NCBI GenBank assembly: GCA_018881555.1
Contig: JACAXG010000007.1
Location: 4,168,643-4,232,642 of the forward strand
Direction: 5' to 3'
Length of the DNA stretch: 64,000 bases
Source of the DNA: Amblyornis subalaris
Taxonomy: Eukaryota > Chordata > Aves > Passeriformes > Ptilonorhynchidae
Shown here: one piece after another, positions 49,701-62,959 of the stretch
Position numbering within the stretch: position 1 is the stretch's first letter
Layout: each line of letters opens with the position of its first letter
Notes under the pieces: generated by a model
What the model saw: only the letters and a program-made list of their open reading frames with translations
What the model was told of the DNA's origin: nothing
The model's database searches: none
Program-made: the position numbers and the translations under genes

Positions 49701-52700
49701 CAGACAACCATGCACAGGTGATAGAGAGACAGGAACTCTCTGAGACAAGAATTTTGTTTGGCCATCAGCTTGTTGTTGTCTCCATTAGGTATCACTACAC
49801 TCACTGTTCAGGTAAACAAGGCACAGCTGAAAGCCTGGTGGACCATAACAGCACTTTCACTGAGCCATAAGACAAGCCCCACGAACATTTGTCCCCACAT
49901 TGCTTCCCATGTGAAAGCAAAATGCCAGACTCCTTCATGGCTCAGGTACCTGCNCACCCACTGATTTTACTGCAACACTGGCCAGCCACAAAAACGAATG
50001 AAAACCCATGTGCAAGCATGTATAACTCAGCCACTGAGTATAGTGTACCAGGTTTGAAGAAACACGGATGTGGCAGCTGTTGTTGTCAGGTAGANTATAA
50101 ATAGCTACCATGAGCTGGTGGCCACTCCAGATTTTTTTTTGTTTTAAATATAGCCAAACTAATCTCAACTTCTGATTCTTTGTTTTTAAACATTGACCAG
50201 TTCATTTATTTAATTATATATGGCTTTAAAATACTGTTCATGAAAACTTCTTAAGTTTCCATNATACCTTGTGGGTTTCTTCTCCTTAACATTTCTTAAA
50301 CTTTCCATAAAAGTGTGATTTATGGCCTTATTCTACAGCCACTCATTGGAGAGATTTTGAATTCACCGAGACAATCTCCGTGAGTAAATGTTATTCATGT
50401 ACATTAGTGGTTTCCAAGTCAGGCAATTAACTTACAAATGTTTGCAGGCTCTTTCTTCATTTTTTTCACAACATAGTCAGGGACAGTATTAATATCCAGT
50501 ACTGAGTCTAATAAAATTTCCATTGCCTTCTGGGGTTAATAATGAACACATCANGGACAAAATCAGTATCACTGTATTAACTATCATTAAATAAGGTATC
50601 TAAGCATCAGCATCACAGCAAGTGAAAAGTTTAGTATATAAAAAAAATTTGTATTTGTCTATTTATCTCATTCAAATTCTAGCTTTAATATTAAGCCTTG
50701 GATTTTGAAATTAGTAACGTGCAAACACATTGTGCATGGTCAATTAAACTGAACTCCGCTATTTCGTATAACTGCAGGAACTGTGAAAACCGGAACTAAA
50801 CTTCATTTCAGCCAGTTCCAAACAAGTATTTTAGATTTTTTTTCATTAATGAAAAAGATTGTCTGAATCAATTGATTTTAAGTATGAAATTCTCTGAAGA
50901 ATTTGATCCTATGTATGACCATTCCAACTTAAAAAACAAATCCATGCTGTATATTACAGTAGAAACATTAAATTTTACTACATTCCTTCATTAGCAGCAC
51001 ATATCCATGTAATTAAAATACTTGGAGTTACCAAATCTGAGGCATGTATTATGTCTGGTCTAGCACTGGGAAGTCTGTGGTGGAGGGTTTGAGGCCTATT
51101 CCCCACTGGCTAACCTTGGGCACTTAATTGAAGCATTTGTGTGGACAAGTAGGTTCCATACAACCTGTCAAACCAGCAAAGAGAGAAAAACACAAACCAT
51201 GTAAGTCTGAAGTCACCTCCGTACATAATAAATTGATGGCCCAATCGCATTTGGAAAGTGGGAAAGAAAAAGAGTAAATGCCTCAGAAGGAGATCAGTAA
51301 AACACAAGGGGAGAGCACAGACAAGGGATCCCAGATCCCCATGTGCTCAGGACAGTGAACTCACCCAAGCACTCCCATAATCCCATCTGAATTATGGTGG
51401 GAGAAAGGGAGAAGGGCATTTTTCATGTCTTCTGGAGGCTTCTCCCACTATGGACTCTGGATACAAATAAAACCATGAGTCCATAGGTCACACAGGGTAA
51501 ACACAACCCAAACTTAGGTGATGCCTAGGCATGAGTTTTCCCTGCACTCTTTTCTGTTAAAAGCCTGATGATGGANGGAGAGGCACCATGTGAGCACTGA
51601 TTAACCCCAAAATGCACAAGTCTGCATGGTGCTGGTCTGAGAAAGTTTATTTATATATGGCACCTACTTGGGAAGACCCGCTACCTGCTCATACTGCTAC
51701 AAAAAACTGCATCCACTCTGGTTCTNAAAGTAATCCTGCTGTTCTTAATATGAACCACACAGAGATACTGCAATTAATATTAGTTGGCATTTATTAGCAG
51801 TTTGGGCTAATAAGTCTATGGGCTTTGAAAGCATGGCCTCTTAAGGCAGGCCTCTTCAGAAAAAAACAGAGGTAACACAGCAGAGAAATACAACGAGACT
51901 TTGCTTGCAGCTTCATAATATGCTTGTTTTACAGATTGGAATTACAGGTGAAATGCACAGAGCAATAAAATAGAACTTTCAAGGACTAAATCTAGACCAT
52001 CCTGTATGCTAAACATATTTTAACATACACAATTAAAATGAAATAGCTTCATAAGTATCACAATTTATCTTCTCACATAAATGAGAACAAAACTAGTTTT
52101 AAATACCTCACAAGCAAATTTTTTCCTCCTTCAGATTCAAACAGGGCTGAGGACTTTTTGAACAAAGGCGCTTACAACAAACACCTGCAAGTATCTGTAG
52201 GCACTTGCATTTCTCATTTCCATCTTAATTTTTCTCCTTCCTCCTCAAAGCAATTAAAATCTCCCTTTTGCTGGAAGGCCTGTGGGGAGTAGTCACAGGG
52301 GAGAGTTCTGAGGGACGATGAGGTCGTGAGGTGAACCAGCTTCCTCCGGGTCCTTGGTCAGCATCATCTCCACGGTACTCCTGGCAATGCTGTGCTTCTG
52401 GTAAACCTTTCTTGGTGTCACCCCAGCAAGCACTGGTGGCACGTGGAAAAGCTGTTTGCATNGCTCAAAAGACTGAATCTAGGTCTGTGCCTCTGTCCAA
52501 GGGCTGACTCACTCCACTCACTTCCACCCTCACTGACCTAGCCCCATTTCGTCTGGAAGAGTCAGGCTGTACTTTAGGTAAGTGCAGCTAAATTGGGGAG
52601 ATGATAACTTTATTTCTGCACGTCCACTCAATTAATCTGTTCCTGCATTGTCAGAGATAATAATTCTCTAAGAATTACCGATTAAGTCATACACTTAAAA

Positions 52701-55700
52701 TTATTTTCTAAAGCCTCCTATTGTCATCCGAGAGCTTTGATGGTGACTCTTGCCATTACAGATCATTACCCTTCAGCATCATCCCATCCAAAATATGGAT
52801 TTTGGTTTTGCTTGTTCATTCACAGGACTATAAATGTAGTGAAGGAATTACTACTTCATATTCTGCTTCTTATTTGCTAGAACTTTCCTTACCTAATTTT
52901 CCCTCTGAGACTTTTGCAAACTTCTGTTTCTTTATTCTTTTATGATATTTTCTGCAATTTTTCCTCATCTTCATTATTACTGCTGAAACTATTCATTGTC
53001 TTTCCCTTTCCATTTTGTAAAAACCTTAAATTCCCTCCCCGCCCCAAACTGTTTAAGGGCTTTCACTTCTGGTTTATATCAGATAGGCTAAAGCTCTAGT
53101 TTTCTGTTTTGCTAATTCCTAATTAAACTTCTGGCCCACANACAAATGATGCCTATTACCTCTGTGGCGGCGTTTTCTTTTGACTGATCTAGAAATACTC
53201 GTTTCCCTATNCATTTTGTACTAAAGGAAATTGTCTTAAAAGATGAGAAACCTTGCTCTTCAAACACTTAATCAGTGAATACCATGCAGAGATGCAATCT
53301 GCTTTCATACAGCCCTCCCAGCATCAATCCAAGATGGGGCTTCTTCTGCTACCTACCAACCAGAAGACTATTTAAGACCGTTTGACCACGATAGGACATA
53401 AAAATTCAGATTACAAAATANATGAATTATCAAAATTAAAAAAAACCCCAAACAAACAAAAAAACAAACCAAGGGGAAAATTAATCCTGATGTAAAGCCA
53501 GCTAGTTAAACTGTATTCTTGCTATATAGCCACCATAGGCCAACCCCTGCAGTTTCCAGATGTTTATTACAGGATATGCCTGGACAAATCTTCTTTCATA
53601 AAAGCTCTTTGACACAAAGACATTAAACTTTAAGTACCTTAACACAATAGCAGACCTTTTAAAAGGGATTTACTTTAACTTTTTATATACAAAAACAGCT
53701 GGAAAGGGAATAGAATGACAATGAAGTAGAACGATACTTACAGACAACCACTTAGTAAATCTCCANCTTCTTCTCCTTTAGGCACAAAAGAAAATTCCAT
53801 CAGCACCATGTACACAATAGTCCCATTAAGCTCACCATTTCCTAAAAGATTAAGGGCCTGATCAAAAGAACACTGAAATCGCTAGAAATCTCGCTATTTG
53901 CTTGAACAACTTTGGATCTGGTCCATACTGACTCCATAAGAGTAACTGCTTATAAGAACTCAGATTAAATCTGGAAGAAAATAACTCCGGTTATAANCTC
54001 CATAAAAATACAATAAAAAGGAACACATGCTTCCTTTCTATTTACTTTACTTTTCATNTATTTTGGAAATTTCCAGCATTTTGCTCCACAATATAATCAA
54101 ATTAATTTGGCCTGAGGAAGTGAAATGAAGATAAGGCATAAAAGTTGTTCCCAATTCTGAGATTTATCATTACTCACAGTGAAAATAACTACTATTTTAT
54201 CCCTCAGTTTTATGCTGAAACAAAAATTATTTGCCAAAAAATTGAGGTGAGAGTGGAACATACTTTTTCTTTCCAGAAAATGCTCTCTGTATTGCTGGTT
54301 CCAGAGTCCTAGTTCTGCATTTTGTCCNTGTCCCAATTACCTACAGGATTTTTGTCGTAATTTCACATGTTCATTAAATGCAAGGTCAGACTTCTGTAAG
54401 TGACAGTTTTACTCCCACTTGTATGCATGTGTGTGCGTTCATGTACCTGCACTGTAGACCAAAGCCAAAAAATTAATACAGTATCAAATGATAAAAAGAA
54501 GGGANGTGATTCCAGAACATTTAAAAAAGAACATGTGCTGGTTGGTTACTGATCATTCCTAATTTCAGGCAAGGCTTCCAGTGTTTTGCAGTGAGTGCCA
54601 GAGAAAATACATCTTTATTGTCCCTGTAAGAGAAAAAAGAAAAAAAAAAAAAACAACCAAAAAACACTATCAAAGAATGGTTGTCAACTGGCTGACAAAC
54701 ACACACAGATTTGTAGGACTAAGGAAGCTGTGGATACAAGCAGGAGCTCATCAGACCCCAAGTATAAAAAAAAACTGTGTCAAAAACTCCAGTGATTTAA
54801 GTGGGACTAGAACAGATGCCAAAGTCACAATGCTTTTAGAGCCAAAAAGGTTAAACCACTTCATAATTTATTTTTTTTTACCACTCTCACAGATTGAAAG
54901 CTGTTATTGCCTAATGCCACACTTGGCAACCAAATGGTACAAAGGAAACCTCTATTCTAATTTCACAGGTATTCAATAAATTTATGCTAGGCTTTTTAGA
55001 TTACTAAGATATGATTAGCATCTTCTACACACCAATAGATAGAAAAAATACATGCTATTTCATTACCCAGCATTAGCAAGCTGGACAAGAAGCATCAGGT
55101 TTCAGCTGGCAATCCCAGTCCTAGCAGATTAGACCAATCAAGCAATATAGAACGTCTACTGACTTCTTCCACCTCGAGACAGATGTCACCTATGATCCTG
55201 CATACAGGGTACAAGCAGTACAATTGCCACTAAAAAATTAACTTCTCTCTGTATTCTGAAGACATCTGAATAAGCCAAATGTGTTTATACCGGGCTGCAT
55301 GTTGGCACAGCCACAGCATTTTTGATGCAGCACTGGAAGCTCTAACACTGCATTTTTCATACCGCCAAACCACACCAAGTTACTACAAAAAGCTCCCAAA
55401 CTTCTGCTGTTAGGATGCCCAAAGCACACATTTCTGCTCCTGTCTCATTTCAGTAGGCTGGCTTAAAGAGAAACCTTCTCAGATTGGACTCATGTGCAAT
55501 AATGAAGTCCAATTCCTGCATGGAATCTTCTTTATCATGGACCTAATTCGCTTTTTTCATAGGGGAGAAATATTGTGCCCATTATACACATATAATGACT
55601 GAGGCATGGGAAAGGAAAGCAGTTCTTCCAAGTCACCACCACTAGCAAAGCAAGAGCACAATTCTGTCTTCTACCTTTGGTACTACATCAAATGGCAATT

Positions 55701-56800
55701 TCTGCCATTCCCTAAAAGCACATAAGCTCTGGAAACCGTTTTATTACAGCAATCACCTCTAGAAATTTGCAGTCTCACTTTATTACCCAGAAAGCTCTTT
55801 TTAGGAAGAAAAAAAATACAGTTATATACATTTTTTTTTTCCCTAGCCCCATTTTTTGTGATTTCTCAGATTAGAGTACCAATCAGGTATTATTCTCCCA
55901 CCTCCCACAGAGACCACAACACAAGGTGGTTATTTATTACCCACCGAAAATTCTAAAAAGGTGCATTAAAATTTACAGTTTTATATATTACAGTTCTGTA
56001 TATAAAGGACTTCTGATGATGCAATAATTTCCTGAATTCTGGTCAAGGATTTTCAGTTAATATTCTTCAATATTGTTCCGTAAGCCTGTAGTTACATTGC
56101 AAAATCAATGTATACTATTATTTGGATTTTCCATCTTTGCTTGCAATAAGAACTGCATTTCTGAAGCTATTTATCAGCACTTTGGTCATGCNGTAAAGGC
56201 TATTTCTTCCTTCCTAATTGTGCTTTTGTTCCTTTCTGCACTGAGCAAAATACGGCAAAGGCTCGAATGTATCCTTTCTTTCCAGCAAATTGAGTGTTAT
56301 AAACTCATTTCCTGGTCACCTCCAGATTCTTAGAAACTACAGAATGGTGGAAACTGGGGGGCACAAGTGCTCGCCAGATCCCTGCTGCCCAGCATTACAG
56401 CAGCAAGGGAGAGCTGAAGACAATTTCCTAACACCCCTCTTCCAGGAGAAGCTTTTCCAGTTAAAGCCAGTNGTAGAGCACAACCAGTAAAAGCAGTAAG
56501 TTGTTCCAAAATATTCCCACTCTGCTCTTGATGCTGCCTTTTACAGGAAGCAATGATCCCCTCTCACCAAGTTTCCCCCAAATACAGGGAAATCTATGAG
56601 AAGCACTGAAAGCCAGCAAACTCCCAAACGCTTTTCGGAGCTGAGAAAATCCAAGCCTTCCTACAACATTTCTGACATCTTCCCACTCTACCCCAAATCA
56701 CATTTACATGGCTCATTCTTCCATTTAACACTTCCCACAACTCGAGTCTTTCCTGTCTTCACTTCCTTTTCCCTCCCTTTCCTGCAAACCTCTTTACTTT
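49701..56800. other. AT-rich non-coding DNA
   Basis: No gene was supported in these 7 kb. A local GC bump at about 52,250-52,460 carries a 78-codon minus-strand frame without recognisable motifs. A-rich runs occur near 53,440 and 54,640. The segment at 55,570-55,665 has the word pattern of an ancient MIR-type SINE ('gactgaggcatggg' and nearby words). Confidence 0.5.
55570..55665 (+). mobile_element. Possible ancient MIR-like SINE fragment
   Basis: The order 'gtgcccattatac', 'gactgaggcatggg', 'aagtcacca' and 'gcacaattctgtcttc' recalls the MIR core consensus ('cccattttacag', 'actgaggc', 'aaggtcac', 'ggattagaac'). Identity is low and the assignment is by eye. Confidence 0.3.
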
Positions 56801-56819
56801 CGTGCTGAGCTCACACACA

Positions 56820-57330
56820 GTTATCACGGCGCCCGTGTGATATTTTTTCTCGACGGATTACTTCTCTAAGCCAGCTCTCTGCCTTCTGGAGACAGACACT
56901 CCCCTCGCCACTGCTCAGCAGCGCAGATTGCTGCCCGACAGCAGCGCGCTGCATCGCTGCTTTCATTCGTCACAAGCACAGCTCCTCTTTTTTTTTTTTT
57001 TTGCGCGGACATTGCACGGCTTGTTTGCAATCCAGCCGCTGCCTCCCACGGCCGTAGGATCTGCCGGACCACTCCTTCTCGAGCAGCAGCTGCTGCAGCT
57101 CGCAGCTCTGGGTGAGCGCAAGAGGCTGCTGTCGGGGGAAGGATGCTCTCGCTGCCCGCGGCAGCCGTGCCCTGCCCTGCTCCTTGGGAGCAGCCGCGGA
57201 GGCCATCCAGCTCCGTGCTGAGCTCCGCCGCGGCAGGGTGACCCCGCCAGCCGTGGGGTGACATTGTGCTGTCTCCAGTGGCGGGGTCGATCAGCCTCTC
57301 CTGAGAGATTAGGAGCGCCTCGAATGAAAA
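56820..57330. promoter_or_regulatory. CpG island, probable gene promoter
   Basis: About 500 bp with dense CpG pairs ('gacagcagcgcgctgcatcg', 'ttgcgcggacattgcacgg', 'cgctgcccgcggcagccg') between AT-rich flanks. In a bird genome this usually marks a promoter. A plus-strand donor candidate, TCTGG then GTGAGC, lies at 57,112, so a first exon on the plus strand is possible, but CpG islands fire in either direction. A 15-base T run at 56,988-57,002 interrupts it. The open frames over it are not recognisable proteins. Confidence 0.6.
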
Positions 57331-60300
57331 GACTCTCGGTCTAATGGGGTTTGTACGGGCCGTTGTTGCTCCTGCTGAACTTGGTTGCAGCTACGTTCCC
57401 CTCTTCCCCCCCCCACCTTGCACATCTTGCAGTACTATCGTTTCTTTCCAAGCTCAACAGCGAGGTTCATGTAATTACATGTGAGCATATGCATGTGATT
57501 GTATATGCGTGTGTTACTTCAAAAAGATTTGCATAGTAAAGCCGGCAAAACGAGAAAACACCGGCATTAAAGGAAGCAGGTGTGATTCAGCAGCTTGTTG
57601 GGGGCATGTTGGGAGACAGTCACATGTGGCTGCAGACTTCTTCGGAGCACATCGTGCCAACCCTCCACTTCCTGTAAAAGCATAATCACCTCCGGAGCTC
57701 TTCTCACCACACCCGAGTGCTTCGCAAGTAGTCATCCATTCACGACAAAATACATTTGGCAACACTGTTATAGCCCTTCTCAAAACGAAGGAAATGGGCC
57801 ATATGTTACATATGTTAACACGCAAGAGCATGGAGTATTCGACATCCTTAACTACAGGATATTTCCTTTCCTTCCTTCTGCATTGTATACTAAAAGAAGC
57901 CCAAGTGCTGCAGGTAGGAACCAGCTCAGATTCAGCATCAGCAGCCCTGCTCATGGTGTGCACTGATCAAACAACAAAAGCCTTCTTGGAAAAGATCTTG
58001 TCCCAGAATAAAAATCTAGTGCCTTTTGAGTCTTTCGTTCCAATGCATAAATTGCAGGAGTGACAGGCAGTGGAGAAGGATCTTTTAGTAACAGATCACC
58101 ATGATTTACAGGCTCACTAGAAGAAACAAAGCCAGGAACTTTGAAACCCAACATTTCTTAAGTCTGATTATGCAACTTGCATACTTTGCTAATCATTTTC
58201 CCAAAGTTTTGCTGAGTGAGGTGTATTGTCCCTGTGCCCTGTAGCTGCGAGATCCTGCTGATCAGAGCAACCTTGCAGCTCCGTGAGGCAGCAGCAGCCA
58301 GGCTGGCACAGCCTCTGGAGGTCCCACTGCTGCACCAACTTCTGGTGAGGGACACGATCTTTTGACTTGATTTTTAATTGAAAACCTGTAATTGTAGCAA
58401 CACCAGGCCCCAACTTGCATAATGAATAGAGTGTGAACCACTGAAATCTATTGCACAGGCTATTCTTACTTCACCTAATTAAGTAACAGCTCACAGTTAG
58501 GAGCTTTTCCATATGCATATGTAAAGCCTGCTAACAAAAGGGGAAAGGAAACGAACAGCATTGTTGTTGTCAGGCTGCAGGAACTTAGGAAGCTGCTGAA
58601 ATGTCTGATAGGGTATTTAGCTTTGTGGTTGTAGCCTGATTGCTTTTGCTTTTAAGTCTAAATGTTTGGGTTTTTTTTTTAATTTTCTCTCTTACAATTT
58701 GTTTTGCTGCACTTATAATTTTATAGCCATTTCTCTATCCTGTAGTAATTGTGACCTTCTCCTTCTGCTGTTCTGTGTTGTTCTATACATATGCTTTTCC
58801 TTCTCCACTTTCTTCTGCTTCCTTACCACCTTTGGGAGTAGCAAGTGTATGGATAAGTGTGCACATGCTTCAGATCTACATCCAGCTCTACAGAGGAGGC
58901 TGCAGAACCCTGGAAATAATTATTCTGAGAAAAACTGTGTTCATCCACCAGANCAATTGTGTGGAGCATATGAACTTGCACAGTTTCTGTCATGCAGTCC
59001 AGCCACTAAGTAGTTGTGAGAGATGTCTAGCACAGATTTTTCAAAGTTTTAAATTTCTGAGAGTGTGGAAGTGTTTCAAGGAACACCTTCTGGGGAAGAA
59101 GTTGTGAGGACTTATCCCTTTGGTGTATCTTCCTGAGAATGGCAACAAGTACTCCTGAGACCTCCATCTGCTAAAGTCACTCTTCCAAAGTGCGGAGGTG
59201 GTAAGATTTTGAATTGAATATTGCAATATTTTTAGCATAGACAAAAAAGAATGTGATCATTACCTCACAAGTGACTAANCCGCTTTCCAACTGGAACTTC
59301 CTCAATACTGAAATTGAGGTGGGTAAGACTATGGAAAAGTTTTCCCTAGACACACAATTCTAGGAGATAAAGCAAGCACCTGAGTATAGGGTCTTACCAA
59401 GGAAAGACTCAAAAAATACAGTCTTAACTATTGGTAGTGAAAGTAGCTCCACCTAGAATAGGTATAAAAAAACAGATGTGCGCGCTCTTCCTAAGTGACT
59501 ACATAATTATACCATCTTTTTTGTCATCTTTTTCCTTTTCCTTCCTAGTTGGTGCTATTGTTATCTGCTGCGTAGTTGGCACGATGACTCAGATGATAGA
59601 ATTATGCTGGAAATTATATATACATGGAACACTGAGGCCCATGAATGCAAATTCTTCTGGGCAAACAATCTAGAGTTTAGGGCTCTTTTTGTATTTATTC
59701 TGTCAAGTGCTAGACATACAGTATTATGTCTAAGAATAGAAGTTTTATATTTGAACTACTGCTTTCAAGCTGAACCTCAAAACAAATGGTGCTTTAGTTC
59801 AAGGTTTGAACTTACTGTTGAAAAGAAAATCAACAGTGCAATTTTCGTTATCATGAGCAACTACATCTACCTATGGCTTTGAGTGTATAATAAGAAGCTT
59901 AACAGAGTCTCAAGCAACTGGAGTTTTCCACTGTAGTTTTGTCCTCATTTGCTCTGGTAATCATTCAAGCTTAGCAGCATTTGTTGAATTCAGATACAGG
60001 TCAACTGTATTTTGATGAAGTTCAAAGAAATGCGTGCAGCTGATTGAGCCATATCATAAAAAAAGAAATGTATAGAGAAAATAGTGTCTTAATGATGCCT
60101 GTCCTGATCAATGTAATCATATTTTGCTTTTCATCTGATTCAATACCAAGTTTCTATCTATGGAGTAAACCATCTTTCTGAAAATTCTAGCTAGGTGATA
60201 AGTAATTTGCCTTATTGAAAAGTCTTTTGTTAAAAAATATCTTCTGTGACGTAAATTAGATACATGTCACCTCTTGTCTGCAAGTAAACAGATAAAATCA

Positions 60301-62955
60301 GTATTTTTGACTTACCACCTTGTATAAAGTCATTTTCATTTGTTTATAATGTATCTGCACCACAACAGAAGTTGTGCTTACATACAGTGAAGTTAAAGAT
60401 TGTCAGATTTGTGACTAATTATTACGCTAATAGTAAGGGGACATGAGACAAGCTTTTAGGAATTGGGCCAAATGTTAGTGTAAAGCCATGCATACAGAAA
60501 CAAGTGTTTTGAAGTGATCAGGACCTTGGCTGCTCTGATCTGGACACTCTAAAAGGCCTGATTGATAGAAAATATTCAGAGCTTAACTGTGGAAAAAATA
60601 GTTTTCTTGTATTTATTTCAATGCAGACTTGAATCAGCTAAAATCATGTGTCATTGAAACAGGCTGGGATTATTTTTTTCTTTTTGTGATAAACATTATG
60701 ATAGACTGAAAGGCGGAGAAGGTGGGGTAATAGCTGTAGACTGTACTAATCTACTGTTGCACACTGAACAGCTTCTTGCTGCTTGAGCAGTCTCCCTGAA
60801 ATGTGCATTGAATGTTTGGGGGCAAAGAAAAGGAGGCAGAAGCTGGCCTTAAGAAACTCCTATAGGATGCATCCACTGTGATTCTGTTCTAGGCTCCTGG
60901 CACCTTCAGGAGAGGCTCCATCCTAACTGATTACTAGTGGAGTAGAGAGCATGTAATGAAGTCATACTTTATTGTCACTTATTAAAACAGCTGTCTGAGG
61001 TCATAAACACCACGAGCTCTTTTCATCACGGGGAGAACTCTNGGAAGTGTGAAGGTGATGATTAACATCATATCTCTAGTTCTGCTTACATCCTCAACCT
61101 TGTGGCAGATGCTTGTCTCCTGTGTTGTTTAAAAGCCATCAGAAAATGTCTTAATCACTGGTGACCTCTGCAAGAACTTTGGTGGCTTCTACATCGATCT
61201 GACATACGGAGTGCTCCTCAGGCAAACATGAAGACAGGCTCTTTTTATCGATTAGCCAAATTGTCTAGNCTTCCTGTTTTGTCTCCTCATTGGCAATTAA
61301 GAGAGAAATCCATTGAGGGAGTGGTGGCAGTGAACCTTTCCCTCTGATACAAATAACCTTAATCGGGCCTCTCAGTTAATTTGTGAAATTNTTCTGTATC
61401 GACTTCTCTTTGAAGCAGGATTTCATCCTATGGCCCCATCAGTAAGAAATATACATCTTCCTGTTAGCCAAGTAGCCTTTTTCTAACTGTGGTATCTCTT
61501 GCTTCTTATTTACAATCCTAATTCCATCATTGATTCCAATAATCTTTCCCGCACCATGAGCTGTTATTTTCTGGAGGGGGAACCTGGACGGGTTTTGGTT
61601 TGGTTTGTTTGTTGTTTGTTTGTTGTTTTTTTAAACAAAGATAATTAATATTAAAACAAGTAACGACAATCTAGGAGCTTTGGCGGAGGCCAATTCTCGA
61701 TGTGTTTTTAACATCCAGACAGTAAAGAGCCCACAATGTTCCTCAGCCTGAAACTAAGACTGAAACCTCAAACAGAACCAGAAGATCATTTTGGTGACTC
61801 AACTAAACAATGGGGATTAGCTTTCTACACCCTAAAATATGATCGTGCAGGTTAGGATAGTGATTGTTTATTCCAGAACACAGCACTTAGATGTTTCCTT
61901 GCTTGTGAGACTCCTTTTGCGTCTGAACAATGGAGATGCTACACTTGGCTAATGAGAAATGAAGCATTTCCTCACCTCTTCCCCAATAATCACTTATCTA
62001 CGCCCTCACCCCAAATGAATGCATTAATCCTTTACCTCCATCTTCCCCATCTCTGTTTTGTACTGTCTCATGTAAGGCCAGGACTTGCTCGTCCTTCTTA
62101 CTGTGAAAGTGATATTTTACACTTGGAACCATTTAGATAAATAACTGGGATTGTTCACAGCTTATGTCACTATGACTTCATCGCAACTCTGTGCTGAAGG
62201 GCAAAAGAACGTGGTTGGGNTAGAGGGGATGCCCTGGCCTTGGGGCACTAGCACAGGCTGGATCTGGGGCTGAGTCCCCTCCAGATCTTGCAGCTCTTCC
62301 CCCTCTTATGCACATGCATTCAGTTTTTTGTGTTGATGATTCACTCTCCTAGAGTGTATGAGTTAAATGCAAAATTTTTTATCTTTAAAATAATCCGTCA
62401 GATTTGGTAAATGGAGGTGCCAGGGAAGTTTTGTGCGAGCAGGAGTATGATTTAGCATCTGTTCTCCCTGTTAGAAAGTGCCCTGTTGCACTTGGGGTGC
62501 CAAGGAGGATTTTGGCAGGGGGGAAAGGTTTGACTTACCCAGGTGCCATCCCCGTCAGCACGGAGGATTTACAAACCTGGCATCCTCTATTTCCATCTCC
62601 AAATCACAGCACGGAGTGAAATGCAGTGATACGAAAGATTAGTCTTCATTCGGTGAAGGGAGTGCCAAATTAAATGATGACAGATGGAAAAACTAAAGGG
62701 CACGGTGTCAGGGGTCTGTCCACAGCCCCGGGCTTTAGGAAGAGGTAAATACACAGATCCCAGCTGGTGCTGCAGGAGGTACGTGTCCGGCGGAAAGGCA
62801 GCGCTCGGACTGCGTCGAATCGATACCTGCTATCGAAGGGAGCAGCACACAGCGCTAGGGCTAACCCGGTGTTATTAGAAAATGATATATTGCACATTAG
62901 GATGGATAATTCATGTCGCCTTCATCGGCTCAGACCGTCGTGAAAATCCATAAAT
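57331..62955. other. AT-rich DNA between two CpG islands
   Basis: No exon was recognised. Two overlapping frames of 149 and 123 codons at 57,514-57,966 lie on opposite strands and match no known family. A TTTG-type low-complexity stretch occurs at 61,591-61,632. The part around 61,200-61,460 has a balanced, homopolymer-poor composition with several TAAT-type words, and is noted as a possible regulatory element. Confidence 0.5.
61591..61632 (+). repeat. T/G low-complexity tract (TTTG units)
   Basis: A run of GGTTT and GTTTGTTT units ending in a T run. It is a simple repeat with no visible function. Confidence 0.75.
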
Positions 62956-62959
62956 CATT

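Noticed and set aside
54581..54979. A 132-codon plus-strand frame
   Set aside because: Its lysine run comes from a poly-A tract and the rest matches no family. AT-rich chance frame.
57514..57966. Overlapping 149- and 123-codon frames on opposite strands
   Set aside because: Neither has a recognised domain or convincing splice context, and the mirrored overlap suggests chance.
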